Source: Solimonas sp040066175 (lineage in GTDB: Bacteria > Pseudomonadota > Gammaproteobacteria > Nevskiales > Nevskiaceae). From it: a stretch of DNA of 64,000 nucleotides. The stretch is taken from positions 62,001-126,000 of the forward strand of contig NZ_JBEAAM010000007.1 in assembly GCF_040066175.1 (NCBI RefSeq), read 5' to 3'. Position numbers and translations under genes: made by a program. The notes below the pieces were generated by a model that ran no database searches, had not been told where the DNA came from, and saw nothing but the letters and a program-made list of their open reading frames with translations. This document shows positions 33,231 to 41,195 of the stretch, piece by piece. The number at the start of each line of letters is the position of its first letter. The stretch's first letter is position 1.

Positions 33231-34367
33231 TCAGTCGACCCGAATCGCCGACAGCTTGCCGGCCGTGTCGAGCACGTACAGCCGCTGCTCGCCGGCGACC
33301 GGCGCGCTGCGGATCGGGTCGCGGCCAGCGCGCATGCGCGCGACCAGCCGTCCGTCCCTGGGGTCGAGCCAGTGCAGATAGCCTTCGAAATCGCCGACCA
33401 CGAGATGCCCCTTGAACGCGGCCGGCGGCGACAGGCGACGGTACTTCAGCTCCTCGTTCTTCCACGCGGCGGCGCCGCTGTTCACGTCCAGCGCCCACAC
33501 CACGCCCGCCTCGTCGGTGGTGACCAGCAGATCGCCGATCCGCGCGAAGCCGGTGTAACTCTTGACCTCGCGCCGCCACAGCACCTGCCCGGTGTCGCCG
33601 TCGATGCGCACCAGCTCGCCACCGTAGCTGGCCACGAACAGGTCGCCGTCCTCCAGCAGCAAGGCGGCGTCCACGTCGTTGAGCCGCTCCAGCTCGTTGC
33701 GCCCGGTGGGCGCGGCCACCAGCTGTTCCCAGACCGGCTGGCCGTCGAGCATGCGCAGCGCCGCGACGCGGCCATTGTCCATGCCGATGAAGGCGGCGCT
33801 GCCGGCGAGCACCGGCGTGCCGAGGCCGCGCAGGGTCAGATTGGGCACGCTGCGATCGAACACCCAGATGCGCGCACCGCTGACGGCCGACAGCGCATAG
33901 ACGCGGCCGTCGCCGGCACGGGCGAGCACCAGCGTCCCGTCGCTGACCGGGGGTGCCAGGGCCTCGCTGGACACCTGCGCGCGCCAGTATGGGCTGCCGT
34001 CGGCGCGCTTGAGCGCGATGATCTCGCCGCCCATGGTGCCGACGAACACTGCGTTGCCGGCGACGGTCGGCCCCGAGATCACGCGCGCCCCGGTCTCGGT
34101 CATCCAGATGCGCTGGCCGCTGCGCGGATCGAAGGCGAAGACCCGGCCGCGGACGTCGGCGGCGAACACGGCATCATCGGCGACGGCGGCCTCGAGCCGG
34201 CCATAGAGGTCGCCGCTACCGGTGCCGGCGCTCGCCGTCCAGCGCTGCACGGGTTTGAGCTGCGGGTTGACGATGTCCTTCAGCTCGGCCGGTTCACGGA
34301 CCTTGCCATCGCCGGAACAGGCTGCCAGCAGCGCCACCGCGGCCAGCAGCGCGAGGCGCAGCGTCAC
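33231..34367 (-). CDS. bamB: outer membrane assembly lipoprotein BamB
   Basis: The 378-residue protein has a lipoprotein signal peptide ending LLAAC (lipobox, Cys16 or so) and a beta-propeller made of PQQ-like repeats (VFAFDPRSGQRIWMTETG, VYALSAVSGARIWVFDRS, VWALDVNSGAAAWKNEEL). BamB is a lipoprotein of the BAM complex that folds outer-membrane proteins. It overlaps yfgM by four bases and is followed by a strong terminator. The yfgM-bamB-der order is conserved in gammaproteobacteria. Confidence 0.95.
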   Translation of the reverse strand: MTLRLALLAAVALLAACSGDGKVREPAELKDIVNPQLKPVQRWTASAGTGSGDLYGRLEAAVADDAVFAADVRGRVFAFDPRSGQRIWMTETGARVISGPTVAGNAVFVGTMGGEIIALKRADGSPYWRAQVSSEALAPPVSDGTLVLARAGDGRVYALSAVSGARIWVFDRSVPNLTLRGLGTPVLAGSAAFIGMDNGRVAALRMLDGQPVWEQLVAAPTGRNELERLNDVDAALLLEDGDLFVASYGGELVRIDGDTGQVLWRREVKSYTGFARIGDLLVTTDEAGVVWALDVNSGAAAWKNEELKYRRLSPPAAFKGHLVVGDFEGYLHWLDPRDGRLVARMRAGRDPIRSAPVAGEQRLYVLDTAGKLSAIRVD

Positions 34368-35008
34368 GACCGCACCACGTCGGCGAGATCGTCGAGCTTG
34401 CGCTGCAGACCGCTGCGCGCGGCGGGGTCGTCGCTGCTGATGGCCGCCAGCGCCTTCTCGTAGGCGGCGCGCGCCGCGCTGCGGTCGCCCTGCGCCAGGC
34501 GAATGTCACCGCGCAGCTCTTCGACCAGGCCGGCAAACTCGGTTCCCCTGGCGCCATCGAGCAGCTTCAGCGCGACGTCGGGCTGTCCCTGCTGCCACAG
34601 CACGCGCGCTTCGCGCAGCCGCGCCAGCTCGCGCAGACCCTGATCGGCGCCGTGCTCGCGCACCCACTGCAGGCGGACCTGCGCCTGGTCCAGCGCGCCG
34701 GACTTGACGGCGTCGGCGGCCAGGAAAAGGGCGGCATTCGAAGCGTAGGGACTGCGTCCGAAATCCTTGACCAGCGCATCACCGATCGCGACGGCCTCGT
34801 CGCGGCGGCTGCCCTCCAGCGCCAGCTTCAGGTCCTCGTACATGCGCGAGGCGCGTTCGGCGCGCTGACTCTGGTACTTGCCCCAACCTTCCCAGCCGAA
34901 GATCGCGGCAAGCCCGATCGCGAGGCCGCCGATCAGGGCCATCCAGTTCTCCTTCCACCAGCTCTTGAGGCGTTCGGCCTGGGCTTCGTCTTCGTAATGT
35001 GTCGTCAC
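34364..35008 (-). CDS. yfgM: YfgM-like ancillary SecYEG translocon protein (TPR)
   Basis: A 214-residue type II membrane protein: a short cytoplasmic start (MTTHYEDEAQAERLKSWWKE), one TM helix (NWMALIGGLAIGLAAIFGWEGW, about 16-37) and a periplasmic TPR-like helical domain. This is the YfgM plan; in E. coli it works with PpiD at the SecYEG exit. It lies between hisS and bamB as in other gammaproteobacteria. Its stop overlaps the bamB start. Confidence 0.9.
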   Translation of the reverse strand: MTTHYEDEAQAERLKSWWKENWMALIGGLAIGLAAIFGWEGWGKYQSQRAERASRMYEDLKLALEGSRRDEAVAIGDALVKDFGRSPYASNAALFLAADAVKSGALDQAQVRLQWVREHGADQGLRELARLREARVLWQQGQPDVALKLLDGARGTEFAGLVEELRGDIRLAQGDRSAARAAYEKALAAISSDDPAARSGLQRKLDDLADVVRS

Positions 35009-35028
35009 GTTTGAGACCTTCTATGAGT

Positions 35029-36327
35029 TCATGCGTCCAGCAGACCCGCAAGCCGCCGCGGCAGTTCCGTCCACGGCAGCGTCTCCTGTTGGCCTGAAGG
35101 GGATTCGGTGGGGCCGGCGGTACCGGCGCGGAGCGATTTTACTTGAACGCCGCCCGCGGCCACTTCGTCGTCGCCGAGGATCAGCGCCAGCCGGGCGCCG
35201 CTGCGGTCGGCACGCTTGAGCTGGGCCGCGAGCTTGCCGCCGCCGGCGTTGACGATCAGGCGCAGCGCCGGAAAACGGTCGCGCAGCTGCTCGGCCAGGC
35301 GCACGGCCGCGCGCTGCGCGGCCTCGCCCAGCGTGCAGACATAGGCATGAACCGCGCTGTCCGGCGCGGCGATGCCCTGCGCCTTCATCAGCAACAGCAG
35401 GCGCTCGACGCCGCTGGCCCAGCCGACCGCGGGCGTCGGCGAGCCGCCGAGCTGCTCGACCAGGCCGTCGTAGCGCCCGCCGGCGCAGACCGTGCCCTGC
35501 GCGCCGAGCCGATCGGTGGTCCACTCGAACACCGTGCGCCCGTAGTAATCGAGGCCGCGCACCAGGCGCGGATTGAGCGTGTAGGCGATGCCCAGGTCGC
35601 TCAGACCCTGTTGCAGGGCCTCGAAGTGCGCACGCGACTCGGCATCGAGCGCATCGAGCAAGGTCGGCGCGTCGCGCAGGATCGCCTGCGTCTGCGGCGA
35701 CTTCGAGTCCAGCACGCGCAGCGGGTTGGTGTGCAGGCGCCGCTGCGAGTCGGCGTCGAGGCTGGCCGCGTGGCGCTCCAGGAAGGCGACCAGCGCGGCA
35801 CGGTAGGCCGCGCGCGCCGCGGCGCTGCCAAGCGAGTTGAGCTCCAGCTTGAGGCCGCCGATGCCCAGGTTGCGCATCAGCCGCGCCGACAGCGCGATGA
35901 TCTCCACGTCGATGTCCGGCCCGGCCATGCCGTAGGCCTCGGCGCCGAGCTGGTGGAACTGGCGGTAGCGTCCGGCCTGCGGCCGCTCGTGGCGGAACAT
36001 CGGCCCGGCATACCACAGGCGCTGCTGCTGGTTGTGCAGCAGTCCGTGCTCCAGGCCCGCACGCACGGTGCTCGCGGTGCCTTCCGGACGCAGGGTCAGG
36101 CTGTCACCCTCGCGATCCTGGAAGGTGAACATCTCCTTTTCGACGATGTCGGTGACTTCGCCAATCGAGCGTGCGAACAGCGCGGTGTGTTCCAGCAGCG
36201 GCAGCCGGATCTCGCCGTAGCCGTAGGCCGCGAAGGTGCGCGCGGCGACCGCGTGCAGGTGCTGCCACAGTGCGGTGTCGGGCGGCAGGATGTCGTTGAA
36301 GCCGCGGACGGACTGGAACCTGTTCAT
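35029..36327 (-). CDS. hisS: histidyl-tRNA synthetase
   Basis: This 432-residue class II aminoacyl-tRNA synthetase has motif 2 around FRHERPQAGRYRQFHQLG, TLRPEGTASTVRAGLEHG, the histidine-specific LVRGLDYYGRTVFEW, motif 3 GWASGVERLLLL, and a C-terminal anticodon-binding domain. The ATG at 36327 overlaps the ispG stop by four bases. An additional tail (SLRAGTAGPTESPSGQQ) lies near the C-terminus before LPWTELPRRLAGLLDA. The translation start region is next to the GATTCCC repeat embedded in the ispG end. Confidence 0.95.
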   Translation of the reverse strand: MNRFQSVRGFNDILPPDTALWQHLHAVAARTFAAYGYGEIRLPLLEHTALFARSIGEVTDIVEKEMFTFQDREGDSLTLRPEGTASTVRAGLEHGLLHNQQQRLWYAGPMFRHERPQAGRYRQFHQLGAEAYGMAGPDIDVEIIALSARLMRNLGIGGLKLELNSLGSAAARAAYRAALVAFLERHAASLDADSQRRLHTNPLRVLDSKSPQTQAILRDAPTLLDALDAESRAHFEALQQGLSDLGIAYTLNPRLVRGLDYYGRTVFEWTTDRLGAQGTVCAGGRYDGLVEQLGGSPTPAVGWASGVERLLLLMKAQGIAAPDSAVHAYVCTLGEAAQRAAVRLAEQLRDRFPALRLIVNAGGGKLAAQLKRADRSGARLALILGDDEVAAGGVQVKSLRAGTAGPTESPSGQQETLPWTELPRRLAGLLDA

Positions 36328-37469
36328 CGGGGCTCGTGGACTCCGGCTTCTTCGGACGATTCCCGATTCCCGGTTCTCGATTCCCGTCTTTGCGCAATCT
36401 TCTCGCGCACCAGCTTTTCGAGCACTTCGACGAGTTCGTCGTTGTGCGCCTTGTGCTGGATCTTGCCGTCCACGAAGATCGAATTCGGATAGCCGCCGGC
36501 GACCCCGATGGCCGCCTCGCGCGCCTCGCCCGGACCATTGACGACGCAGCCGATCACCGCGACGTCGAGCGGCTCGCTGATGTCGTCGAAGCGCGACTCG
36601 AGTTCCTGCACGGCCTTGATCACGTCGAAGTTCTGCCGCGAGCACGACGGGCAGGCGACCAGGTTGATGCCGCGGTGGCGCAGGTGCAGGCACTTGAGCA
36701 GATCCCAGCCGACCTTCACCTCCTCGACCGGATCGGCGGCCAGCGAGATGCGGATCGTGTCGCCGATGCCCTCGGCGAGCAGCATGCCCAGGCCGACCGC
36801 GGACTTCACCGCGCCGGCGCGCGCACCGCCCGCCTCGGTGATGCCCAGATGCAGCGGCTGGTCGATCAGTGCGGCGAGCTTGCGGTACGCGAACACGGTC
36901 ATGAAGACCTCGCTGGCCTTGAGCGAGACCTTGAAGTCCTCGAAGTCGTGACGCTTGAGGATCTCGATGTGGCGCAGCGCCGACTCGACCAGCGCATCGG
37001 CATTGGGCTCGCCGTACTTTTCCTGCAGGTCGGCTTCCAGCGAACCGGCGTTGACGCCGATGCGGATCGGGATACCGTGGTGCTTGGCGCAGGCGACGAC
37101 CTCGGCGACCTTGCGGTCGCCGCCGATGTTGCCCGGATTGATGCGCAGGCAGTCGGCACCGGCCTCGGCCGCGGCGATGCCACACTTGTAATTGAAGTGG
37201 ATGTCCGCGACCAGCGGCACGTAGCCGACCTGCTTCTTGATCTCGCGGAACGCCTCGGCGGCCTTCAGCGTCGGCACCGACACGCGCACGATGTCGGCCC
37301 CGGCCTTCACGCAGGCCCGGATCTGCGCGACGGTGGCGGCCACGTCCTCCGTGTCGGTGTTGGTCATCGTCTGCACCGCGACCGGCGCGCCGCCACCGAT
37401 CGCCACGCGGCCGACGCGCAACTGCCGCGACACGCGGCGCACGATCTGGTGATGACTGGTCATGGCCAT
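36324..37469 (-). CDS. ispG: 4-hydroxy-3-methylbut-2-enyl diphosphate synthase (IspG/GcpE)
   Basis: The 381-residue Fe-S enzyme acts in the MEP isoprenoid pathway. It starts HHQIVRRVSRQLRVGRVAIGGGAPVAVQTMTNTDT and has cluster ligands in ACPSC and GCVVNGPGEA, with DGKIQHKAHNDELVEVLEKLV near the end. The last 20 or so residues (RRESRTGNRESSEE region) are encoded by a GATTCCC-type repeat and are not part of the family, so the repeat appears to have extended the C-terminus. Start ATG 37469 or 37463 (two residues apart). Operon with rodZ upstream and hisS downstream. Confidence 0.93.
   Translation of the reverse strand: MAMTSHHQIVRRVSRQLRVGRVAIGGGAPVAVQTMTNTDTEDVAATVAQIRACVKAGADIVRVSVPTLKAAEAFREIKKQVGYVPLVADIHFNYKCGIAAAEAGADCLRINPGNIGGDRKVAEVVACAKHHGIPIRIGVNAGSLEADLQEKYGEPNADALVESALRHIEILKRHDFEDFKVSLKASEVFMTVFAYRKLAALIDQPLHLGITEAGGARAGAVKSAVGLGMLLAEGIGDTIRISLAADPVEEVKVGWDLLKCLHLRHRGINLVACPSCSRQNFDVIKAVQELESRFDDISEPLDVAVIGCVVNGPGEAREAAIGVAGGYPNSIFVDGKIQHKAHNDELVEVLEKLVREKIAQRRESRTGNRESSEEAGVHEPR
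36358..36388. repeat. GATTCCCG-type repeat inside the 3' end of ispG
   Basis: CGATTCCCGATTCCCGG followed by TCGATTCCCGTC: three tandem units of the same core as the element at 27970-28052. It lies in the ispG coding frame, 31 bases upstream of the hisS ATG. Confidence 0.75.
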
Positions 37470-37488
37470 CGCTGGGACCTCGCCGACA

Positions 37489-38343
37489 TCAGGGCAGCGG
37501 CAAGCTGAACCGCGCGGTGTTGCTGTCGCGCACGAACGGACGGATATCGACGACGCGGCCCTCGTACTCGACATCCACGCCCGGCGCGTTGCCCAGCGAG
37601 ACGTTCAATGGCGGCGGGCCGCTGAACTGCTGCTCGGTGCCGCCGACGAGGATGCGGTCGATCAGCACCCGGCCGGCGCCATCGTCCACCCGCACCCACG
37701 AGGTCTCGCGCAGGCGCAGGCGCAATGTTCCGGCGGCGGCCGCAACCGGGCGCGACGGCGGCGCTTCGGCCACGGCATCGGCCGCCGGCTGGACCACCGC
37801 GTCGCTGCCCGGCGGCACATCCGTCGGCAGCGGGCTGGCCGTCGGTCCCGGCACCTCGCTGACCGGGGTGTCGCGCAGCACCGGATAGCTCTCCTGCGTA
37901 TCGCGCGCGAGCCAGAGGAAGCCGCAGACCACCACGGCGACGACGGCGGCGAACACCGCCATCGCCACCGGCAGCCGATTGGATGAGCCCAGTTCCGTTC
38001 CCGACGCCAGGCGCAGCTTGGACGGCGCTTCCGGGGGCCTCGGCTCGACGCGCGCCTCATAGGCGTCGATCAGCGACTTCTCGTCGATCTCCAGCACCTT
38101 GGCGCACTTGCGGTAGTAGCCGCGCACATAGACCGGCTCCAGCAGCGCCTGGTAGTCGTCGCGTTCGAGGGCATCGAGCGTCGCCCGGGTCAGCTTGGTA
38201 TGGGCAGCCATGTCTTCCAGCGACAGATGCGCGCGCTCGCGCGCCGCCCGGATCAGCGCGCCCGGACTGGGCCGCTGCTCCACGGCCGGCGCCGGCGGGG
38301 ATGCGGACTCGATGCCTGCAGGATGCGGTGTATCGATGCTCAT
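37489..38343 (-). CDS. rodZ: RodZ-like cytoskeletal protein (HTH + TM + DUF4115)
   Basis: A 284-residue protein. The N-terminal HTH_25/Cro-like domain (about 28-90; LIRAARERAHLSLEDMAAHTKL) is followed by one TM helix at about 127-147 (AVFAAVVAVVVCGFLWLA), a Pro/Ala/Ser-rich linker and a C-terminal DUF4115 domain (TLRLRLRETSWVRVDDGAGR; GNAPGVDVEYEG). RodZ links MreB to the cell-wall elongation machine. Its place between pilW and ispG matches other gammaproteobacteria. The start overlaps the pilW stop by four bases. Confidence 0.9.
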   Translation of the reverse strand: MSIDTPHPAGIESASPPAPAVEQRPSPGALIRAARERAHLSLEDMAAHTKLTRATLDALERDDYQALLEPVYVRGYYRKCAKVLEIDEKSLIDAYEARVEPRPPEAPSKLRLASGTELGSSNRLPVAMAVFAAVVAVVVCGFLWLARDTQESYPVLRDTPVSEVPGPTASPLPTDVPPGSDAVVQPAADAVAEAPPSRPVAAAAGTLRLRLRETSWVRVDDGAGRVLIDRILVGGTEQQFSGPPPLNVSLGNAPGVDVEYEGRVVDIRPFVRDSNTARFSLPLP

Positions 38344-39077
38344 TTCTTGCTCTGACTGGCGGCGGCCTCGGCGGACTCCGGGAATTCCAGCTTCAGGCGC
38401 TGCTCGTACTGACGGGCAGCCGCCGCATCGCCGAGCGCCTCCTCGGTGCGCGCGGCGACGTACAGCAATTCGGCGGTCGCCGAGGTCCTGAGGTTGTAAC
38501 GCTGCAGGAACGCCCGGGTGCTCAGGTACTCGCCCCTGTGGTAGCTGATCACCGCCAGTTGTGCGAGCGCCTCGCGCGATTCCGGCCGCAGCGCCAAGGC
38601 CTCGCGCAGATACTTCTCGGCCTTGTCGAGATCGTAGGCTTTCAGACACAGACCGGCGTTGGTCCACGCCGCATCCGGCGTCGCGTAGCGCGGATTACGG
38701 GCCGCCTCCAAGAAGTAGGACTCCGCTTCGAGACCCCGCATCTGCCCGCACAGGAACACGCCGAAGTTGTTCTTGAGGACCGGATCGTCGTTGTCGAGTT
38801 CGAGCGCGCGCCGGTAATGCTTCTCCGCCTTCCGTGCATCGCCGGTCTTCTGATAGACGAATGCGGCGGCGACGTGCGCGGGCGCCAGCGAGTCGTCGAG
38901 CTTCATCGCCCGGTTGAGCTTGTCCAGCGCGACGTCGTACAGCCCACGTTCGGCGTAACTGATGCCGAGCTGCGTGTTGACACGCGCGGCATTGCGGTTC
39001 TCGGCCCGCTTCTGCTCCGATGCGCAGCCTGTCAGAGCGAGCGCCAGCAGCAGCGCGATCGACAGCGATCTGATCAT
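38340..39077 (-). CDS. pilW: type IV pilus biogenesis/stability lipoprotein PilW (PilF)
   Basis: The 245-residue TPR lipoprotein has a signal peptide with lipobox LALTGC and about six TPR helices pairs (TQLGISYAERGLYDVALDKLNRAMKLD; AEKHYRRALELDNDDPVLKNNFGVFLC). PilW/PilF is the pilotin that places the PilQ secretin in the outer membrane. Its gene sits between rlmN and rodZ, overlapping each by four bases. Together with pilH and pilJ it shows that this organism makes type IV pili. Confidence 0.92.
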   Translation of the reverse strand: MIRSLSIALLLALALTGCASEQKRAENRNAARVNTQLGISYAERGLYDVALDKLNRAMKLDDSLAPAHVAAAFVYQKTGDARKAEKHYRRALELDNDDPVLKNNFGVFLCGQMRGLEAESYFLEAARNPRYATPDAAWTNAGLCLKAYDLDKAEKYLREALALRPESREALAQLAVISYHRGEYLSTRAFLQRYNLRTSATAELLYVAARTEEALGDAAAARQYEQRLKLEFPESAEAAASQSKK

Positions 39078-40255
39078 GTGGAGATGACCGGGACGTCGCC
39101 GATCCGCGCCGACAGGCGGTTCTTCTGCCGCGACTGCACGCGGCCGACCAGCTGGCCGCATGCGGCGTCGATGTCGTCGCCGCGCGTGCGCCGCACCGTC
39201 GTCAGGATCCTGCGATCGCGCAGGATCTTGGCAAACGCCTGGATCGCTTCCGGCTTGGAACGCCGGTACTGCGTCTGCGGGAACGGGTTGAACGGAATCA
39301 GATTGACCTTGGCCGCCATGTCGCCCAGCAGCCTGGCCAGCGCGCGCGCGTGTTCGGGCTTGTCGTTGACGCCGTCGAGCATCACGTACTCATAGACGAT
39401 GTGCGTCTTGCGGTCCTTGCCGGCGGTGTAGCGGCGGCAGGCGTCGAGCAGCTCGGCGATCGGATACTTGCGGTTGATCGGCACCAGTTCGTCGCGCAGC
39501 GCGTCGGTCGGTGCGTGCAGCGACACCGCCAGCGCGGTATCGACGTCCTCGCGCAGGCGATCGATGAAAGGCACCAGGCCCGAGGTCGAAACCGTCACGC
39601 GGCGCTTCGACAGGCCGAAGCCGAAGTCGTCGAGCAGGATGCGGATCGCCGGCAGCACCGCGTTGTAGTTCGCCAGCGGTTCGCCCATGCCCATGAACAC
39701 GATGTTGGAGATCACCCGCTCGTTCTGGAAGTCGCCGCCCAGCGTGCGCGCAGCGAACCACACCTGGGCGATGATCTCCGCCGTCGTCATGTTGCGGTTC
39801 AGACCCTGCTGCGCGGTCGAACAGAACGAGCAGTCCATCGCGCAGCCGACCTGCGAGCTGATGCACAGCGTGGCCCGCCCCTCCTCGGGGATGTACACGG
39901 TCTCGATGGCGTTACCCCCATCGAGCCGCAGCACCCACTTGCGCGTGCCGTCGGCGGAGACCTGCTCGGTGACCAGCTCCGGCGTGCGGATCTCGAAATG
40001 CTGCGCGAGGCGCTCGCGCAGCGCCTTGGAGATGTTCGACATCTCGTCGAAGCTGTCCTTGCCGCGCCGGTAGATCCACTGCATCACCTGGTCGGCGCGG
40101 TACGGCTTCTCGCCCATCGCCGCGAACGCCGCGCGCAGCTGCGCGCGGTCGAGGCCGAACAGGTTCACACGGGAATCGGAAACAGCAGGCACCACCTTTT
40201 CCTCACCAGCGGCTTGCGCCACCGGATTGACAGGACTCGTGGTCTGCGTCGTCAT
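39074..40255 (-). CDS. rlmN: dual-specificity 23S rRNA/tRNA adenine-C2 methyltransferase RlmN
   Basis: A 393-residue radical SAM methyltransferase with the CxxxCxxC motif CAMDCSFC, the second-substrate cysteine late in DDIDAACGQL, and the family segments MGMGEPLANYNAVLPAIRIL and VSLHAPTDALRDELVPIN. It methylates A2503 of 23S rRNA and A37 of some tRNAs. The N-terminal 30 residues before VNLFGLDRAQLRAAF are longer than usual. ATG 40255 was chosen as the first start after the GC hairpin at 40269-40282. Downstream of ndk, as in E. coli. Confidence 0.95.
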   Translation of the reverse strand: MTTQTTSPVNPVAQAAGEEKVVPAVSDSRVNLFGLDRAQLRAAFAAMGEKPYRADQVMQWIYRRGKDSFDEMSNISKALRERLAQHFEIRTPELVTEQVSADGTRKWVLRLDGGNAIETVYIPEEGRATLCISSQVGCAMDCSFCSTAQQGLNRNMTTAEIIAQVWFAARTLGGDFQNERVISNIVFMGMGEPLANYNAVLPAIRILLDDFGFGLSKRRVTVSTSGLVPFIDRLREDVDTALAVSLHAPTDALRDELVPINRKYPIAELLDACRRYTAGKDRKTHIVYEYVMLDGVNDKPEHARALARLLGDMAAKVNLIPFNPFPQTQYRRSKPEAIQAFAKILRDRRILTTVRRTRGDDIDAACGQLVGRVQSRQKNRLSARIGDVPVIST

Positions 40256-40268
40256 GGCTTCAAACGAT

Positions 40269-40282
40269 CCCCGATTCCGGGG
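40269..40282. repeat. short GATTCC palindrome between ndk and rlmN
   Basis: CCCCGATTCCGGGG forms a 5-bp stem with a 4-base loop just upstream of the rlmN start. It looks like a minimal relative of the GATTCCCG repeats at 27970 and 36358 and may form an mRNA hairpin between the two genes. Confidence 0.55.
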
Positions 40283-40286
40283 CTTG

Positions 40287-40718
40287 TCAGCGCGTGCGCG
40301 CGCAGAGCTCGGTCGCGCGGAAGAAGTACGCGATCTCGATCTTGGCGTTGTCGAGACTGTCCGAGCCATGGCAGGCATTCTCGTCGATCGACGACGCGAA
40401 GTCGGCGCGGATCGTACCCGGGGCGGCCTTCTTCGGATCGGTCGCACCCATGATGTCGCGGTACTTGGCCACGGCGTTCTCGCCTTCGAGCACCATCACC
40501 ATCACCGGGCCGCTGGTCATGAACTTGACCAGATCGCCGAAGAACGGGCGCGCGCGGTGCACCGCGTAGAAGCCCTCCGCCTCGGCCTGCGTGAGGTGCT
40601 GCATGCGCGCCGCGACGACCTTGAGGCCGGCCTTCTCGATGTACGAAATGACGCCGCCGATCTGGTTCTTGGCGACGACGTCCGGCTTGAGGATGGAGAG
40701 GGTACGTTCGACCGACAC
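40287..40718 (-). CDS. ndk: nucleoside diphosphate kinase
   Basis: The 143-residue enzyme balances NTP pools using a phospho-histidine in NACHGSDS (about residue 117). It begins VERTLSILKPDVVAKNQIG as in all Ndk proteins. The start is GTG at 40718: AAGGAG lies seven bases upstream and no ATG is available at the family start. A clear promoter (40803-40832) lies upstream, so ndk begins the housekeeping transcript ndk-rlmN-pilW-rodZ-ispG-hisS-yfgM-bamB. Confidence 0.95.
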   Translation of the reverse strand: MSVERTLSILKPDVVAKNQIGGVISYIEKAGLKVVAARMQHLTQAEAEGFYAVHRARPFFGDLVKFMTSGPVMVMVLEGENAVAKYRDIMGATDPKKAAPGTIRADFASSIDENACHGSDSLDNAKIEIAYFFRATELCARTR

Positions 40719-40802
40719 TGCGGAACTCCTTCAAATACAAAAGAAAAATGAAGCCGGCCGAGCGTTCCGGCAGACTCCGTGCAGACTCAATGAAATCAGG
40801 TG

Positions 40803-40832
40803 ATTATAGTGGCCGCTGCTGCATCGCGGCAA
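40803..40832 (-). promoter_or_regulatory. sigma70 promoter of the ndk operon
   Basis: On the minus strand, TTGCCG (40832-40827) and a perfect TATAAT (40808-40803) are separated by 18 bases. The predicted leader is about 78 bases to the GTG of ndk. This is the best sigma70 match in the window. Confidence 0.8.
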
Positions 40833-40847
40833 TCACGCCGGGCCGCT

Positions 40848-41195
40848 TCAGCCGCTCGCCGGGTCCGTCGCGGCCGTGGTGAAACTCTCGCCGCAGCCGC
40901 AGTACGCGGTGGCGTTGGGGTTCAGGAACTTGAACGCCTCGTTGAGCCCCTGCTTCTGGAAATCCAGGGTCATGCCGTCGAGCAGCGCCAGGTGGGCGCG
41001 ATCGACGATGACCGTCGCGCCGTGCTGCTCGAAGACCTCGTCGTTGGCGCCGACCGCGTCGGCATAGTCGAGCGTGTAGGCATTGCCGGAGCAGCCCGAT
41101 CGGCGGATGCCCACGCGCAGCCCCACGCCGCTGCCGCGCTGCTGCAGCTGTTGCTGGATGCGGCGCGCCGCCCGCTCGGTCAACTGGATACTCAT
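40848..41195 (-). CDS. iscA: A-type Fe-S carrier protein (IscA/HesB family)
   Basis: A 115-residue protein with cysteines C35 (RRSGCSGNAY), C99 and C101 (YCGCGES), identical in number to E. coli IscA, so Fe-S or iron binding should be intact. It carries clusters from the scaffold to target proteins. Its start overlaps the IscS-IscU fusion gene by four bases. It is the last gene of the Fe-S block; the ndk promoter begins just after it. Confidence 0.9.
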   Translation of the reverse strand: MSIQLTERAARRIQQQLQQRGSGVGLRVGIRRSGCSGNAYTLDYADAVGANDEVFEQHGATVIVDRAHLALLDGMTLDFQKQGLNEAFKFLNPNATAYCGCGESFTTAATDPASG

